From: Streptomyces sp. ICC1
Lineage (GTDB): Bacteria; Actinomycetota; Actinomycetes; Streptomycetales; Streptomycetaceae
Direction of reading: 5' to 3'
Length of the DNA stretch: 64,000 nt
NCBI RefSeq assembly: GCF_003287935.1
Contig: NZ_CP030287.1
Location: 5,287,022 to 5,351,021 of the forward strand
Position 1 is the stretch's first letter. Every line of letters starts with the position of its first letter. Of this stretch, positions 31,823 to 40,637 are shown one piece after another. Below the pieces are notes generated by a model. It was given only the letters and a program-made list of their open reading frames with translations. It made no database searches and was not told the DNA's origin. The translations under genes were made by a program, and so were the position numbers.

Positions 31823-33441
31823 GATCCGGGTCCGACGGCCGCCGCCGCGCCCCGGGCGATGCCGGTGCGCAGCTCGAGGGCGACGGCCACGTCCAGCGCG
31901 TCGGGGCGGTCGCGGCCCCGCAGGTCCGCCACCGTCCAGGCGACCCGAAGCACCCGGTCCAGCCCCCGCGCGGTGAGCAGCCCGCGCTCCAGGTCCCGCT
32001 CCGCCAGGGCCAGCGCCCCGGGGCCCGCCTGCCAGCGGGTCCGCAGCTCGTGCCCGGGCACCTCGGAGTTGAGCCGCCACGGCGTGCCGGCCAGTCGCGC
32101 CACCGCCCGGTCGCGGGCTTCGCGCACCCGGTCGGCCACCACCGCCGTGGCTTCGCCGCGGCCGCCGCGCCCCAGCAGATCGGAGCGGGTGACCGGCTCG
32201 ACCTCCACCCGCAGGTCCACCCGGTCGAGCAGCGGCCCCGACAGCCGGGCCTGGTAGCGCCGGATCACCGAGGCCGGGCATTCGCAGCCCGCCCCCTGCA
32301 GGGTGTGCCGGCCGCACGGGCAGGGGTTGGCCGCGAGCACCATCAGGAACCTGGCCGGCAGGCGTACCACGCCGGCGGCCCGTGCGATGACCACGTGCCC
32401 GGACTCAAGGGGCTGTCTCAGGGCGTCCAGGGCCTTCGTGCTGAACTCCGCGGCCTCGTCGAGGAAGAGGATCCCCTTGTGGGCCAGGGAAACCGCCCCG
32501 GGCCTGGGCACACCGGCGCCGCCCCCGACGAGGGACTGCATGGTCGCCGAGTGGTGCGGGGCGCAGTACGGCGGCCTGGCGACGAGCGGTTCTCCCGGCG
32601 GCAGGATTCCCGCGACCGAGTGGACGGCCGTGACCTCCAGGGAGTCCTGTCGGGTGAGCGGGGGCAGGATCCAGGGCATCCGCTCGGCCAGCATGGTCTT
32701 GCCCGCGCCCGGCGGTCCGCTCAGGAAGAGGTGGTGGCCCCCGGCGGCGGCCACTTCCAGCGCTCGGCGCGCGGCGTGCTGTCCGGCGACGTCGGCCAGG
32801 TCGGGGAAGTCCCGCCCGTCCCCCTCGCGGGCCACGCCCGTGCCGAGTCCGGCGCCCGGCACGACCAGCCCGGCCAGCATCGGATCGGGCCTCCCGGGCG
32901 GATCCGGCGGGTCCGCCTCGGGCACCTCCCCGCCGGTCAGCACCGCGATCAGCTGCCGCAGGCTGCGCACGCCGAGCACCGAGACGTCGGGAACGAGCAT
33001 GGCCTCGGCCGCGCACTGCTGCGGGACCACGACCTGCCGGTATCCGGCCTCGGCGGCGGCGAGCACGGCGGGCAGGATCCCCCGGACGGGGCGGACCCTG
33101 CCGTCCAGGCCGAGCTCCCCGATGAGGACGAGATCGGCGATCACCGCGGGATCGACCACCTCGGCGGCGCCCAGGACCGCGGCGGCCACGGCCAGGTCGA
33201 AGCCGGCGCCCGACTTCGGCACGGAGGCCGGGCTGAGGCCGACGGTGAGCTTCTTCTGGGGCCAGGTCGCCCCGGAGTTGACCACGGCCGCCCGGACCCG
33301 GTCGCGGCTCTCGATCAGGGTCTTGTCGGGCAGCCCCACCAGGGCGAAGGTCGCGATCCCCGGTTCGAGGTCGGCCTGCACCTCCACCACCACGCCGTCG
33401 ACGCCGAGCAGGGCGACCGAGCAGGCACGCGCGAAGCCCAT
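31819..33441 (-). CDS. yifB: YifB/ComM Mg-chelatase-like AAA+ ATPase
   Basis: A 540-aa ATPase. The N-terminal ChlI-like domain opens FARACSVALLGVDGVVVEV and has LPDKTLIESRDRVRAAVVNS and SPASVPKSGAGFDLAVAAA. The AAA+ core has Walker A SGPPGAGKTMLAER and Walker B GILFLDEAAEF. A Cys cluster (NPCPCGRHTLQGAGCECP) precedes RRYQARLSGPLLDRVDL, the helicase-like sensor region. ComM acts as a branch-migration helicase during transformation in other bacteria. ATG 33441 overlaps the yraN stop by one base. With yraN and dprA it forms a conserved three-gene unit. Confidence 0.93.
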   Translation of the reverse strand: MGFARACSVALLGVDGVVVEVQADLEPGIATFALVGLPDKTLIESRDRVRAAVVNSGATWPQKKLTVGLSPASVPKSGAGFDLAVAAAVLGAAEVVDPAVIADLVLIGELGLDGRVRPVRGILPAVLAAAEAGYRQVVVPQQCAAEAMLVPDVSVLGVRSLRQLIAVLTGGEVPEADPPDPPGRPDPMLAGLVVPGAGLGTGVAREGDGRDFPDLADVAGQHAARRALEVAAAGGHHLFLSGPPGAGKTMLAERMPWILPPLTRQDSLEVTAVHSVAGILPPGEPLVARPPYCAPHHSATMQSLVGGGAGVPRPGAVSLAHKGILFLDEAAEFSTKALDALRQPLESGHVVIARAAGVVRLPARFLMVLAANPCPCGRHTLQGAGCECPASVIRRYQARLSGPLLDRVDLRVEVEPVTRSDLLGRGGRGEATAVVADRVREARDRAVARLAGTPWRLNSEVPGHELRTRWQAGPGALALAERDLERGLLTARGLDRVLRVAWTVADLRGRDRPDALDVAVALELRTGIARGAAAAVGPGS

Positions 33442-33812
33442 CAGGCGGCCCCCCTGACGTGCTCCACCACGGGCGCACCGCGCCGCGGCAGCAGGACCCC
33501 GACGAGGTCGATGCGCACGCCGCCCGGAGGCGGTCCGCCGTGGTCGGCGAGCCACCGCCCGGCGAGCCGGCGCAGCCGCTCGGCCTTGCCCGGCCGCAGG
33601 GCTGCCATGGGGTGCTCGAACTCCCCCGCCCGCCGGGTCTTGACCTCGCACACGACGAGGGCGTCGCCGTCGCGGGCGACGATGTCGATCTCCCCGCTGC
33701 GGCACCGCCAGTTCCGCGCGATCACCGTCATCCCGGCCTCGGCGAGCCGCCGCGCCGCGAGTTCCTCGCCGTACCGCCCCAATGCCTGCTGTGCCACGCC
33801 CTTCGCGTTCAT
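33441..33812 (-). CDS. YraN family (UPF0102) nuclease-fold protein
   Basis: A 123-aa protein with the restriction-endonuclease-like core: [19 protein letters not shown], the acidic strand [20 protein letters not shown] (E-D-E-x-K arrangement) and [20 protein letters not shown]. The ATG at 33812 gives MNAKGVAQQ. It is first in the yraN-yifB-dprA unit, with all three overlapping. The family is thought to process Holliday-junction or branched DNA, though its reaction is not well established. Confidence 0.9.
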   Translation of the reverse strand: MNAKGVAQQALGRYGEELAARRLAEAGMTVIARNWRCRSGEIDIVARDGDALVVCEVKTRRAGEFEHPMAALRPGKAERLRRLAGRWLADHGGPPPGGVRIDLVGVLLPRRGAPVVEHVRGAA

Positions 33813-33857
33813 CCGGCACCACCTCCAGCGCCGACGGTCCCGCAACCCCGCCCACCT

Positions 33858-33894
33858 TGTGGATCTTGGTGGACAACGAAGGCGTTGTGGAAAA
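33858..33894. promoter_or_regulatory. Cluster of DnaA-box-like 9-mers upstream of yraN
   Basis: Within 37 bp are GGTGGACAA (33868-33876) and TGTGGAAAA (33886-33894), each one base off the box TGTGGACAA, plus a poorer TGTGGATCT (33858-33866). All point the same way, in the short spacer between DUF2469 and the yraN-yifB-dprA genes. A binding role is a guess from pattern only. Confidence 0.3.
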
Positions 33895-33948
33895 CCCGCT
33901 CACCCCTGCGGGTGAACCGTCAGCGGTGCGGCACGGCGAAGGACCGCC

Positions 33949-34257
33949 TCAGCTGCCCGGAAGCTCGAGATCGCTCTTGTTGAGCTCCTCGATGTTCACG
34001 TCCTTGAAGGTCAGCACCCGCACCTGCTTGACGAAGCGGGCGGGCCGGTACATGTCCCAGACCCAGGCGTCGGCCATCGAGACCTCGAAAAAGACCTCCC
34101 CCTGGACCGAGTGCACCTGCATCTCGTAGTCGTTGGTGAGGTAGAAACGGCGCTCTGTCTCGATCACATACTTGAACAGCCCGACGACGTCGCGGTACTC
34201 GCGATAGAGCTTCAGCTCCATCTCGGTCTCGTACTTCTCGAGGTCCTCGGCACTCAT
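33949..34257 (-). CDS. DUF2469 family protein
   Basis: A 102-aa protein of the actinobacterial DUF2469 family, opening MSAEDLEKYETEMELKLYRE and containing YRDVVGLFKYVIETERRFYL, GEVFFEVSMADAWVWDMYRP and VRVLTFKDVNIEELNK. It is one of the best-conserved small unknown proteins in this neighbourhood across Actinobacteria, and it always seems to sit near the signal peptidase, yraN and rnhB region. No catalytic motif is visible. The ATG at 34257 is the only sensible start. Confidence 0.9.
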   Translation of the reverse strand: MSAEDLEKYETEMELKLYREYRDVVGLFKYVIETERRFYLTNDYEMQVHSVQGEVFFEVSMADAWVWDMYRPARFVKQVRVLTFKDVNIEELNKSDLELPGS

Positions 34258-34312
34258 GGCATGTTCCCCTTCAGCCGTGCGTCCCCCTATTGTGCGCCAG
34301 GCCCGTGCGCCC

Positions 34313-34825
34313 CTAAACGATTTCCGGGGCCAGGTTCACGGGCGCACCCGGAGGACCGTCGTCGAGCAGCGTGCGGAGCAGCTCTGCGAGTCTGGTCGGG
34401 TACACCGTCTCATGGGCCGCGAGAAGTTCCTCGGAGGTCCACCACCTCGCTCCGCAGACGCTGCGCCGCTCCAGCTCGGTGAGCCCGCCCATGTCGGTCG
34501 CGGTCTGGGTGGTACGTGCCAGGAAGTACCACTCGTCCTGTTCCCAGCGGCGCCCGTCGAAGGGGAACGAGCAGGAGCGGTGCCACAGCACCGGCCCCAG
34601 CTCCACCGCGGTGATCCCGGTCTCCTCGGCGAGTTCGCGCAGCGCGGCCTGCTCCCGGGTCTCGGCCCCCTCCAGACCGCCGCCGGGCGTGAACCACCAG
34701 TCGTCCGCCGGGTCCGAGGGCTCGAAGCCGTGCAGCAGCAGGATCCGGTCCGCGGGGTCCAGCAGGATCACCCGCGACACCTTGCGCGGACCGCCGCCGG
34801 CCCCGTCCCGCAGGTCAGCGGACAC
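34313..34825 (-). CDS. Nudix hydrolase (MutT-like), end of the sipZ operon
   Basis: A 170-aa Nudix protein. The box is GGGLEGAETREQAALRELAE followed by ETGI, with all catalytic glutamates. The strand before it reads RVILLDPADRILLLHGFEPS and the one after has WHRSCSFPFDGRRWEQDEW. The GTG at 34825 overlaps the 3' end of sipZ by 11 nt. A MutT-type gene in an operon with sipZ has been described in Streptomyces lividans; the pairing fits. Its substrate is not known. Confidence 0.88.
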   Translation of the reverse strand: MSADLRDGAGGGPRKVSRVILLDPADRILLLHGFEPSDPADDWWFTPGGGLEGAETREQAALRELAEETGITAVELGPVLWHRSCSFPFDGRRWEQDEWYFLARTTQTATDMGGLTELERRSVCGARWWTSEELLAAHETVYPTRLAELLRTLLDDGPPGAPVNLAPEIV

Positions 34826-35591
34826 CGGCCCGCGCCCTCCTGCGCCCGCGCCCGAGAACCCGTACGACCGGCCCGTACGCGGCTCCGAGCAGCACCAGGG
34901 CGACGCCGGCCGCCACCGCCGCCACCTGGAGTCGCAGCGGGCCTGCCTCGGAGGTCCCGCCGGGCAGGGAGGCGTAGGTCCGCGGCCGCTCCAGCATCGA
35001 CATGGAGGGCCACGCGAGGGCGTCGACCCGGGCCTTCACCGCCGACCGCGCCACCGTCCCCTGCCCGGCCTCCTGCAGGTGGGCCCGGGAGTCGAGCGAG
35101 GCACCGCGCCGGTCGCCCAGCAGGAAGAGGTTGCCCTCGGGCACCGTCACCTCGAAGGGCGTGCGCGAGGCGGAGCCGCCGGGCGCGTCCGGTACGTCGA
35201 GCTTCTCCTCCTCGATGTACGGCTCGTCCAGCTCCTTGCCGTTCACGGTGAGCCGCCCGCCGTCGCCGCAGCACTTGACGGTGTCGCCGCCGATGCCCAC
35301 GACCCGCTTGACCATCGGCGAATCGCTCCACATGTCGTCCTTGAAGACGACCACGTCGCCGCGGCGCACCTCGCCGCCGTCGATCCGCTGTGCCAGGACC
35401 CGGTCCCCGGGCTTCACCGTCGGCACCATCGAGTCGGTCGGCACCGTGTACGGCTGGTACACGACGGCTCCCCACACGAACCCGCCCAGGAACAGCACAA
35501 AGCCGATGGCCACGGCGATTCCCGACAACATGTTGCCGAAACCGCCGCGGCCATGGCCGTCACCTGCTCGTATTGCTCGTGTTCCGCCCAT
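34815..35591 (-). CDS. sipZ: Type I signal peptidase (SipZ position)
   Basis: A 258-aa membrane serine protease that removes signal peptides from exported proteins. One N-terminal helix (about 23-45) leads into box B, YTVPTDSMVPTVKPGDRVL with nucleophile Ser54; the Lys general base is Lys95 in PMVKRVVGIGGDTVKC; box E is FLLGDRRGASLDSRAH. A C-terminal helix (about 222-242, VAAVAAGVALVLLGAAYGPV) gives a second anchor. The ATG at 35591 starts 45 nt after sipY. In S. lividans sipZ begins its own operon with unrelated genes, here the Nudix gene. The name follows gene order. Confidence 0.87.
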   Translation of the reverse strand: MGGTRAIRAGDGHGRGGFGNMLSGIAVAIGFVLFLGGFVWGAVVYQPYTVPTDSMVPTVKPGDRVLAQRIDGGEVRRGDVVVFKDDMWSDSPMVKRVVGIGGDTVKCCGDGGRLTVNGKELDEPYIEEEKLDVPDAPGGSASRTPFEVTVPEGNLFLLGDRRGASLDSRAHLQEAGQGTVARSAVKARVDALAWPSMSMLERPRTYASLPGGTSEAGPLRLQVAAVAAGVALVLLGAAYGPVVRVLGRGRRRARAGVR

Positions 35592-35635
35592 TGGAGCGCC
35601 CCCACACTTCGGAGATCGTCGACCTGGGCGGCACC

Positions 35636-36577
35636 CTACCTGCCGGTACGCCCGGCAGTCAGCTTCCGCCTGCGCCACAGCACGAGCGGGACCGCTCCGG
35701 CGAATCCGAGGGCGGCCGGGCCGAGCCCGACCGGAGCCAGTCCGGAGGCACCGAGGCCGAGCGCGGTGGCCGCGGACTGCGTGCCGATGCCCGGCTGGTC
35801 GAAGGTGTCCGGGATCGGCAGCGTGGACCAGCGGGTGACCGGCCACGCGACGACCACGGCCCGCCCGACGACATCGCTGACGGGCACGAAGCCGTGGGTC
35901 TCGTCCTGCTGGTGCCAGCGGGAGTCCTGCGAGTTCTGCCGGTGGTCGCCCATCACCCAGATCTTGTCCTTGGGCACGGTCAGCGGGCCGAAGGGCACGT
36001 CGTCGCAGGGAGTGTTGCCGGGGAAGATGTACGGCTCGTCGAGCTCCTTGCCGTTGACGACGACCGGTCCCCCCTTCTTGCACTCGACCGTGTCACCGCC
36101 GATCGCGATCGTGCGCTTGATCAGGTCCTTCTCCTCGGCCGACGGCATCAGGCCGATGAAGCTGAGGACCTTCTGCGCGATGTTGGGCTCCGGGGTGGCC
36201 TCCCCGCTCAGCCAGTTCGCGGGGTCGTGGAAGACCACGACCTCCCCGCGCTCGGGCTCGGAGCCGAACCACGGCGTCAGCTTGTCCACGAGCACCCGGT
36301 CGCCCCGCTGCAGGGTGTTCTGCATCGAGTCGGAGGGGATCGAGAACGCCTGCACCAGGAAGGTCTTGATCAGCAGGGCGAGGATCAGGGCGATGCCGAC
36401 CAGGAGCGGCAGCTCCTTCCAGAACGAGCGGTGCGGGCGCTTGACCGCGCCGTCGTCCGTCGCGTCGCCGTCCTTCGCATCGCGCTCGACGGCATCGCGC
36501 TCGACGGCGTCGTCCGGCCGCTCATCACCTTCATCGCGTCCGGACCGTGCGCCTACCGCCACATCCCCCACATCCAC
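35636..36577 (-). CDS. sipY: Type I signal peptidase (SipY position)
   Basis: A 313-aa signal peptidase. The leader is long, acidic and contains the duplicated pentad AVERD (residues 24-33). The membrane helix is about 53-75; box B is SIPSDSMQNTLQRGDRVLVD with Ser84; the general base is Lys154 in DLIKRTIAIGGDTV; box E is IWVMGDHRQNSQDSRWH. The C-terminal helix GLGPAALGFAGAVPLVLW with RRRK after it is a second anchor. The ATG at 36577 follows GAGGAG. With sipX and sipW upstream it forms the tandem signal peptidase cluster. Confidence 0.88.
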   Translation of the reverse strand: MDVGDVAVGARSGRDEGDERPDDAVERDAVERDAKDGDATDDGAVKRPHRSFWKELPLLVGIALILALLIKTFLVQAFSIPSDSMQNTLQRGDRVLVDKLTPWFGSEPERGEVVVFHDPANWLSGEATPEPNIAQKVLSFIGLMPSAEEKDLIKRTIAIGGDTVECKKGGPVVVNGKELDEPYIFPGNTPCDDVPFGPLTVPKDKIWVMGDHRQNSQDSRWHQQDETHGFVPVSDVVGRAVVVAWPVTRWSTLPIPDTFDQPGIGTQSAATALGLGASGLAPVGLGPAALGFAGAVPLVLWRRRKLTAGRTGR

Positions 36578-36695
36578 TCCTCAGTCGGAACTCAGAACTC
36601 GGAAACCGGCAAATCCGCCCGCGCCGAATCGGGCACGGGCCCTCCCCTCCCCTAACGAGCGGGAGTTCCCGAAGGCGCGGGAGACCCAGGACACA

Positions 36696-37562
36696 CTATG
36701 CGAACGACGCGGCCCGACGGCGCCGACGGGGCGCACGGCGACCGGCGCGCGCCTGGTCGGGCACCATCCGGAAGGTGGCGGGCTGTTCCAGCCGCTGCCA
36801 GTGCCCGAACGGCCATGCGATCACGACGGCTTGGCCGACCACGTCCTTCTCGTCGATCGTGCCCTGGAAGGCCTCGTCGAGGTGGTAGCGGGAGTCGGCC
36901 GAGTTCGCCCGGTGGTCACCCATGACGAAGATCCGCCCGGCGGGCACGTGCACCTCGAAGCGGATCTCCGAAGGCACGTTCCCCGGGTTCACGTACGGCT
37001 CGTCCAGCGGTGATCCGTTGACGCTGACCCGGCCCCGGGCGTCGCAGCACTTCACGGTGTCCCCGCCGACCCCGATGACCCGCTTGATCAGGTCCTGCTC
37101 GTCGGCCGAGGGCAGCAGGCCGATGAAGGTGAGGCCCTGCTTGAGCTGCTTGATCCCCACCGGGTCCGGTGCCGGGCGGACGCTCTCGGCGCCCAGCCAG
37201 CCTCCGGGGTCCTTGAAGACGACGACCTCGCCGCGCTCGACCTTGGAGCCGAACCACGGGGTCAGCTTGTCCACCAGGACCCGGTCGCCGATCCGGATCG
37301 TCTGCTCCATGGAGCCCGAGGGGATGAAGAACGCCTGCACCAGGAAGGTCTTGAGGATCAGCGCGATGCACAGCGCGACCACCACGAGCAGGGGCAGCTC
37401 CCCGACCCTGCGGGTACGCCGTCTGCGCCGGACCTTGCGCGCCAGCCGGCGCCGATCGGCTCGGCCTCCGGCCTCCTGCGCCCCGTCTCCGGACACGGGC
37501 TCGTCCTCCTGGTCCGCGGCGGCCTCGTCCCAGTCGCCCCGCCGGCGCCCCCGGCTACCCAC
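36696..37562 (-). CDS. sipX: Type I signal peptidase (SipX position)
   Basis: A 288-aa signal peptidase. A 50-residue leader, acidic then strongly basic (KVRRRRRTRR), precedes a helix at about 54-76. Box B is FFIPSGSMEQTIRIGDRVLV with Ser84, Lys160 is in DLIKRVIGVGGDTV, and box E is IFVMGDHRANSADSRYH. The C terminus is Arg-rich (RRAPRRRRRAAS) with no second helix, unlike sipY and sipZ. The GTG at 37562 overlaps the end of sipW by 8 nt, so the two are coupled. Its closest relative by eye is SipY (same TPWFGS and LPSA segments). Confidence 0.88.
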   Translation of the reverse strand: MGSRGRRRGDWDEAAADQEDEPVSGDGAQEAGGRADRRRLARKVRRRRRTRRVGELPLLVVVALCIALILKTFLVQAFFIPSGSMEQTIRIGDRVLVDKLTPWFGSKVERGEVVVFKDPGGWLGAESVRPAPDPVGIKQLKQGLTFIGLLPSADEQDLIKRVIGVGGDTVKCCDARGRVSVNGSPLDEPYVNPGNVPSEIRFEVHVPAGRIFVMGDHRANSADSRYHLDEAFQGTIDEKDVVGQAVVIAWPFGHWQRLEQPATFRMVPDQARAGRRAPRRRRRAASFA

Positions 37563-38328
37563 GATCGCCGCCCGTCGGGTCGGCGGCGCCCCAGCGCGAA
37601 ACCGGCCAGCCGATCCAGTCGGCCCGCCCGATCACCTTCTCCACCGGCACCATCCCCCCGCCCGGTTCCCCCAGGTGGTCCCGGGAATCCCGGGACTGGG
37701 AACGATGATCACCCATGACCCACAGGGTCCCCAGGGGCACGACGACCCGGAAGGGCACTTTCGACCCCGAGTCTCCAGGGAAGAGGTACGGCTCGTCCAG
37801 CGCGACACCGTTGACCTTGATCCGGCCGCTCCCGTCGCACACCACGTCGTCTCCGCCCACGCCCACGACCCGCTTCACGAAGTCGGTGTCCGAGGGGTCG
37901 GCGAGGCCGAGCGCCGAGGCCGCGCCGTGCAGGGCCTCGCCGACCGGGTTGCCGTCCGGGCCCTGCGGCACGAAGGAGCCGGTGCCGTCGAAGACCACGA
38001 CGTCCCCGCGCTCGGGCTGGTCGCCGAAACGGTACGCCAGCTTGTTGACCAGCAGCCGGTCGCCGACCTCGAGCGTCGGCTCCATCGAGCGGCTCGGGAT
38101 CAGGAAGGGCTGGAGCACGAAATTGCCGAGCAGCAGCAGGAAGAGGGTGCAGGCAACGCCCAGCAGCCCGGCCCGGCGCCAGGTCAGCCATCCCGCCCTG
38201 CCCGCGGCCGGCCCGCCGTCATCGCCATGGCCGTCGCCGCCGTCGCCGGAAAACGCGAAACGCGACCGCCCCTCCCCCTCGCCGGGGGAAGAGTGGCCGC
38301 GCTGCGTGTGACGTGCTTCGGTGTCCAT
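37555..38328 (-). CDS. sipW: Type I signal peptidase (SipW position)
   Basis: A 257-aa signal peptidase, first of the four. The Gly/Asp-rich leader (GDGGDGHGDDGGP) precedes a helix at about 53-73. Box B is FLIPSRSMEPTLEVGDRLLV with Ser81, the general base is Lys152 in DFVKRVVGVGGDDV, and box E is LWVMGDHRSQSRDSRDH. No C-terminal helix is present. The insert between the two catalytic boxes differs from the other three (ASALGLADPSDT). It begins 44 nt downstream of rplS and is likely read from its own promoter or through from rplS. Confidence 0.87.
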   Translation of the reverse strand: MDTEARHTQRGHSSPGEGEGRSRFAFSGDGGDGHGDDGGPAAGRAGWLTWRRAGLLGVACTLFLLLLGNFVLQPFLIPSRSMEPTLEVGDRLLVNKLAYRFGDQPERGDVVVFDGTGSFVPQGPDGNPVGEALHGAASALGLADPSDTDFVKRVVGVGGDDVVCDGSGRIKVNGVALDEPYLFPGDSGSKVPFRVVVPLGTLWVMGDHRSQSRDSRDHLGEPGGGMVPVEKVIGRADWIGWPVSRWGAADPTGGDRG

Positions 38329-38372
38329 CGGGGGCGAGCCTATCCGGCCCGTCCCGGGGCCCCGAGAGCAGA

Positions 38373-38723
38373 TCAGCGGTCGCGCTTCTCCTTGATCTTC
38401 GCGGCCTTGCCGCGGAGCTCACGGAGGAAGTACAGCTTGGCGCGACGCACGTCACCGCGGGTGACGAGCTCGATCTTCTCGAAGATCGGGGAGTGGACCG
38501 GGAAGGTACGCTCCACGCCGACGCTGAAGGAGACCTTGCGGACGGTGAAGGTCTCGGAGACACCGGCGCCCTGGCGGCGGATGACGACACCCTTGAACTG
38601 CTGGATACGGGAGCGGTTGCCCTCGATCACGCGGACGTGAACGTTGACCGTGTCACCGGGGCGGAACGCCGGGAGGTCCGAGCGCAGCGTGGCGGCGTTG
38701 ACGCCATCGAGCAGGTGAGACAT
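38373..38723 (-). CDS. rplS: 50S ribosomal protein L19
   Basis: A 116-aa protein of normal L19 length located at the 30S-50S interface. Recognisable segments are [40 protein letters not shown] and [20 protein letters not shown], with the basic end [20 protein letters not shown]. The ATG at 38723 gives [16 protein letters not shown]. It follows trmD on the same strand after a 134-nt spacer with a small hairpin, and is part of the usual rpsP-rimM-trmD-rplS gene order. Confidence 0.97.
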   Translation of the reverse strand: MSHLLDGVNAATLRSDLPAFRPGDTVNVHVRVIEGNRSRIQQFKGVVIRRQGAGVSETFTVRKVSFSVGVERTFPVHSPIFEKIELVTRGDVRRAKLYFLRELRGKAAKIKEKRDR

Positions 38724-38817
38724 GTAATTCGTCTGCTTTCTTCGCACGACGCCACAGGCCGCCGGTGCGGGGTTTCCGTAGAGAATTCGGGAGCCGCGGG
38801 ACTCGGCGGGCGACTGT

Positions 38818-38834
38818 CCCCCTGTGGCAGGGGC
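38818..38834. promoter_or_regulatory. Small hairpin in the trmD-rplS spacer
   Basis: CCCCTG and CAGGGG pair around a 3-nt loop in the leader of rplS. It could be a weak attenuator or part of an L19 leader structure. The stem is only 6 bp, so the call is tentative. Confidence 0.3.
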
Positions 38835-38857
38835 GCACGCGAGCACACAGCAGCCGC

Positions 38858-39679
38858 CTATTCTTCCACGGTCTGCGGCCTACGCCAAAATCGGCCGTCG
38901 GCCGTCGGGCGCCAGCCCAGGATGCTCAGCAGCTCGCGGTCCTTCTTGTCGAAGGCGGAGGCCTCGCAGCGCTCGATCAGATCCGGGCGGTTGGCCGCCG
39001 TGCGGCGGAACGCCTCGTCCCGGCGCCACCGGGCGATCTTGCCGTGGTGGCCGCTGACCAGCACGTCCGGAATGCCGCGACCGCGCCACTCCGGGGGCTT
39101 GGTGTAGACGGGCCCCTCGAGCAGGTTGGCCATGTCGCCGGGCGCGAAGGAGTCGTCGCGGTGCGATTCGGCGTTGCCCAGCACCCCGGGCAGCAGCCGG
39201 GCCACGGCCTCGGTGACGACCAGGACGGCCGCCTCGCCGCCGGCCAGGACGTAGTCGCCGATGGAGACCTCGTAGACCGGGATCCGGGTGGCGTACTCGT
39301 CCATGACCCGGCGGTCGATGCCCTCGTACCGAGCCGGGGTGAAGATCAGCCACGGCCGCTCGGAGAGCTCGACCGCGAGCTCCTGGGTGAACGGCCGGCC
39401 GCTGGGGGTGGGGACGACGAGGACGGGCCCGTGCGCGCCCGCCTCGTAGCCGTCGGCCAGCGCCGCGTCCAGGGCCTCGCCCCAGGGCTCGGTCTTCATG
39501 ACCATGCCGGGGCCGCCGCCGTACGGGGTGTCGTCCACCGTGTTGTGCCGGTCGTACGTCCAGTCCCGCAGGTCGTGGACGTGCACGTCGAGCTGCCCGC
39601 GCGCCCTCGCCTTGCCGACCAGGGAGACGTTGAGCGGCTCCAGGTACTCGGGGAAGATCGTGACGACGTCCAGCCGCAT
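38858..39679 (-). CDS. trmD: tRNA (guanine37-N1)-methyltransferase TrmD
   Basis: A 273-aa SPOUT methyltransferase making m1G37 in tRNA, which prevents frameshifting. The N terminus [20 protein letters not shown], the active region [18 protein letters not shown] and the trefoil-knot motif [20 protein letters not shown] are all clear. The protein is slightly longer than the E. coli enzyme owing to its C-terminal domain ([18 protein letters not shown]). The ATG at 39679 overlaps the rimM stop (TGATG). Confidence 0.97.
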   Translation of the reverse strand: MRLDVVTIFPEYLEPLNVSLVGKARARGQLDVHVHDLRDWTYDRHNTVDDTPYGGGPGMVMKTEPWGEALDAALADGYEAGAHGPVLVVPTPSGRPFTQELAVELSERPWLIFTPARYEGIDRRVMDEYATRIPVYEVSIGDYVLAGGEAAVLVVTEAVARLLPGVLGNAESHRDDSFAPGDMANLLEGPVYTKPPEWRGRGIPDVLVSGHHGKIARWRRDEAFRRTAANRPDLIERCEASAFDKKDRELLSILGWRPTADGRFWRRPQTVEE

Positions 39680-40311
39680 CAGGCTTCGTCCCCGGCGGCC
39701 TCGGCACCCTCGGACGACCCGGCGGACACAGCGGACTCAGTGGTCCCAGCGGACCCAGACGTCTCAGCGGACTCGTCGTCGCGCGCGGACGCGACCTCGG
39801 CGCGGTCGTCGATCAGTCCGGGCGGCGGGGTGATGACGCAGCGCTGCTCCTCGAGGTCGATCTCGGCGACGATCTCCTCGACGAAGGGGATCATCACCTC
39901 GGTGCCGTCCGGCCGCTCGACGATGAAGAGGTCCTGCGAGGGCAGGTGGGAGATCTCGGTGATCCGGCCGATCTCGGTGCCGTCCTCCAGGACCACGTCG
40001 AGGTCCATCAGCTGGTGGTCGTAGTACTCGTCGTCCTCGGCCGGCAGCTCCGCCGGGTCCACGTCCGCGATGAGCAGGATGTTGCGCAGCGCCTCGGCGC
40101 CGGTACGGTCCTTGACCCCCGCGAAGCGCACCATCAGCCTTCCGCTGTGCACCCGGCCCGTCTCGACCGTCAGCGGTCCCGCCGACGCCGGCTCGGTCCG
40201 GAGCACGGCGCCGGGTCCGAGCCGCAGCTCCGGCTCGTCGGTCCGCACCTCGACGGTGACCTCACCCTTGATCCCGTGGGCGCGGCCGATCCGCGCGACT
40301 ACCAGCTCCAC
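39679..40311 (-). CDS. rimM: Ribosome maturation factor RimM
   Basis: A 210-aa 16S rRNA processing factor that helps assemble the 30S head. N-terminal RimM domain: [20 protein letters not shown] and [20 protein letters not shown]-terminal PRC-barrel: [20 protein letters not shown] and [20 protein letters not shown]. The last 35 residues are an unusual Glu/Ser/Ala tail ([20 protein letters not shown]), common in shape though not in sequence among actinobacterial RimM. It precedes trmD with a one-base overlap. Confidence 0.95.
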   Translation of the reverse strand: MELVVARIGRAHGIKGEVTVEVRTDEPELRLGPGAVLRTEPASAGPLTVETGRVHSGRLMVRFAGVKDRTGAEALRNILLIADVDPAELPAEDDEYYDHQLMDLDVVLEDGTEIGRITEISHLPSQDLFIVERPDGTEVMIPFVEEIVAEIDLEEQRCVITPPPGLIDDRAEVASARDDESAETSGSAGTTESAVSAGSSEGAEAAGDEA

Positions 40312-40337
40312 TACACATCTCTCCTGTTCATACGACG

Positions 40338-40375
40338 ACGGGCCGGGGCGGGCAAAATTGCCCTCCCCGGCCCGT
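40338..40375. terminator. Hairpin inside the rpsP operon, possible attenuator
   Basis: ACGGGCCGGGG (40338-40348) pairs with CCCCGGCCCGT (40365-40375), and GGGC/GCCC add four inner pairs around AAAATT. It stands between khpA and rimM, both read leftward. As both sides belong to one conserved operon it may tune the ratio of ribosomal protein to modification factors, not end transcription completely. Confidence 0.7.
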
Positions 40376-40395
40376 GCCGGTGACTCAACTACTTC

Positions 40396-40635
40396 TCAGC
40401 GGACCTGGTCCACGTCGACGAGGTCGACGCGGATCCCCCGGCCGCCGATGGCGCCCACGACGGTACGCAGAGCACGTGCGGTGCGGCCGTTGCGGCCGAT
40501 CACCTTGCCGAGGTCGTCGGGGTGGACCCGGACCTCCAGCACCTGCCCGCGGCGCAGGTTGCGCGAGGCGACCTGCACTTCGTCGGGGTTGTCCACGATG
40601 CCCTTCACGAGGTGCTCAAGAGCCTCCTCGAGCAT
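40396..40635 (-). CDS. khpA: KH-domain RNA-binding protein KhpA (YlqC)
   Basis: A 79-aa single KH domain. The GxxG loop is in LGKVIGRNGRTARALRTVVG. The N terminus MLEEALEHLVKGIVDNPDEV is typical of the family. It follows rpsP by 2 nt, its normal place in Gram-positives, where KhpA works with KhpB/EloR in RNA binding and growth control. Length is normal. Confidence 0.95.
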   Translation of the reverse strand: MLEEALEHLVKGIVDNPDEVQVASRNLRRGQVLEVRVHPDDLGKVIGRNGRTARALRTVVGAIGGRGIRVDLVDVDQVR

Positions 40636-40637
40636 GC

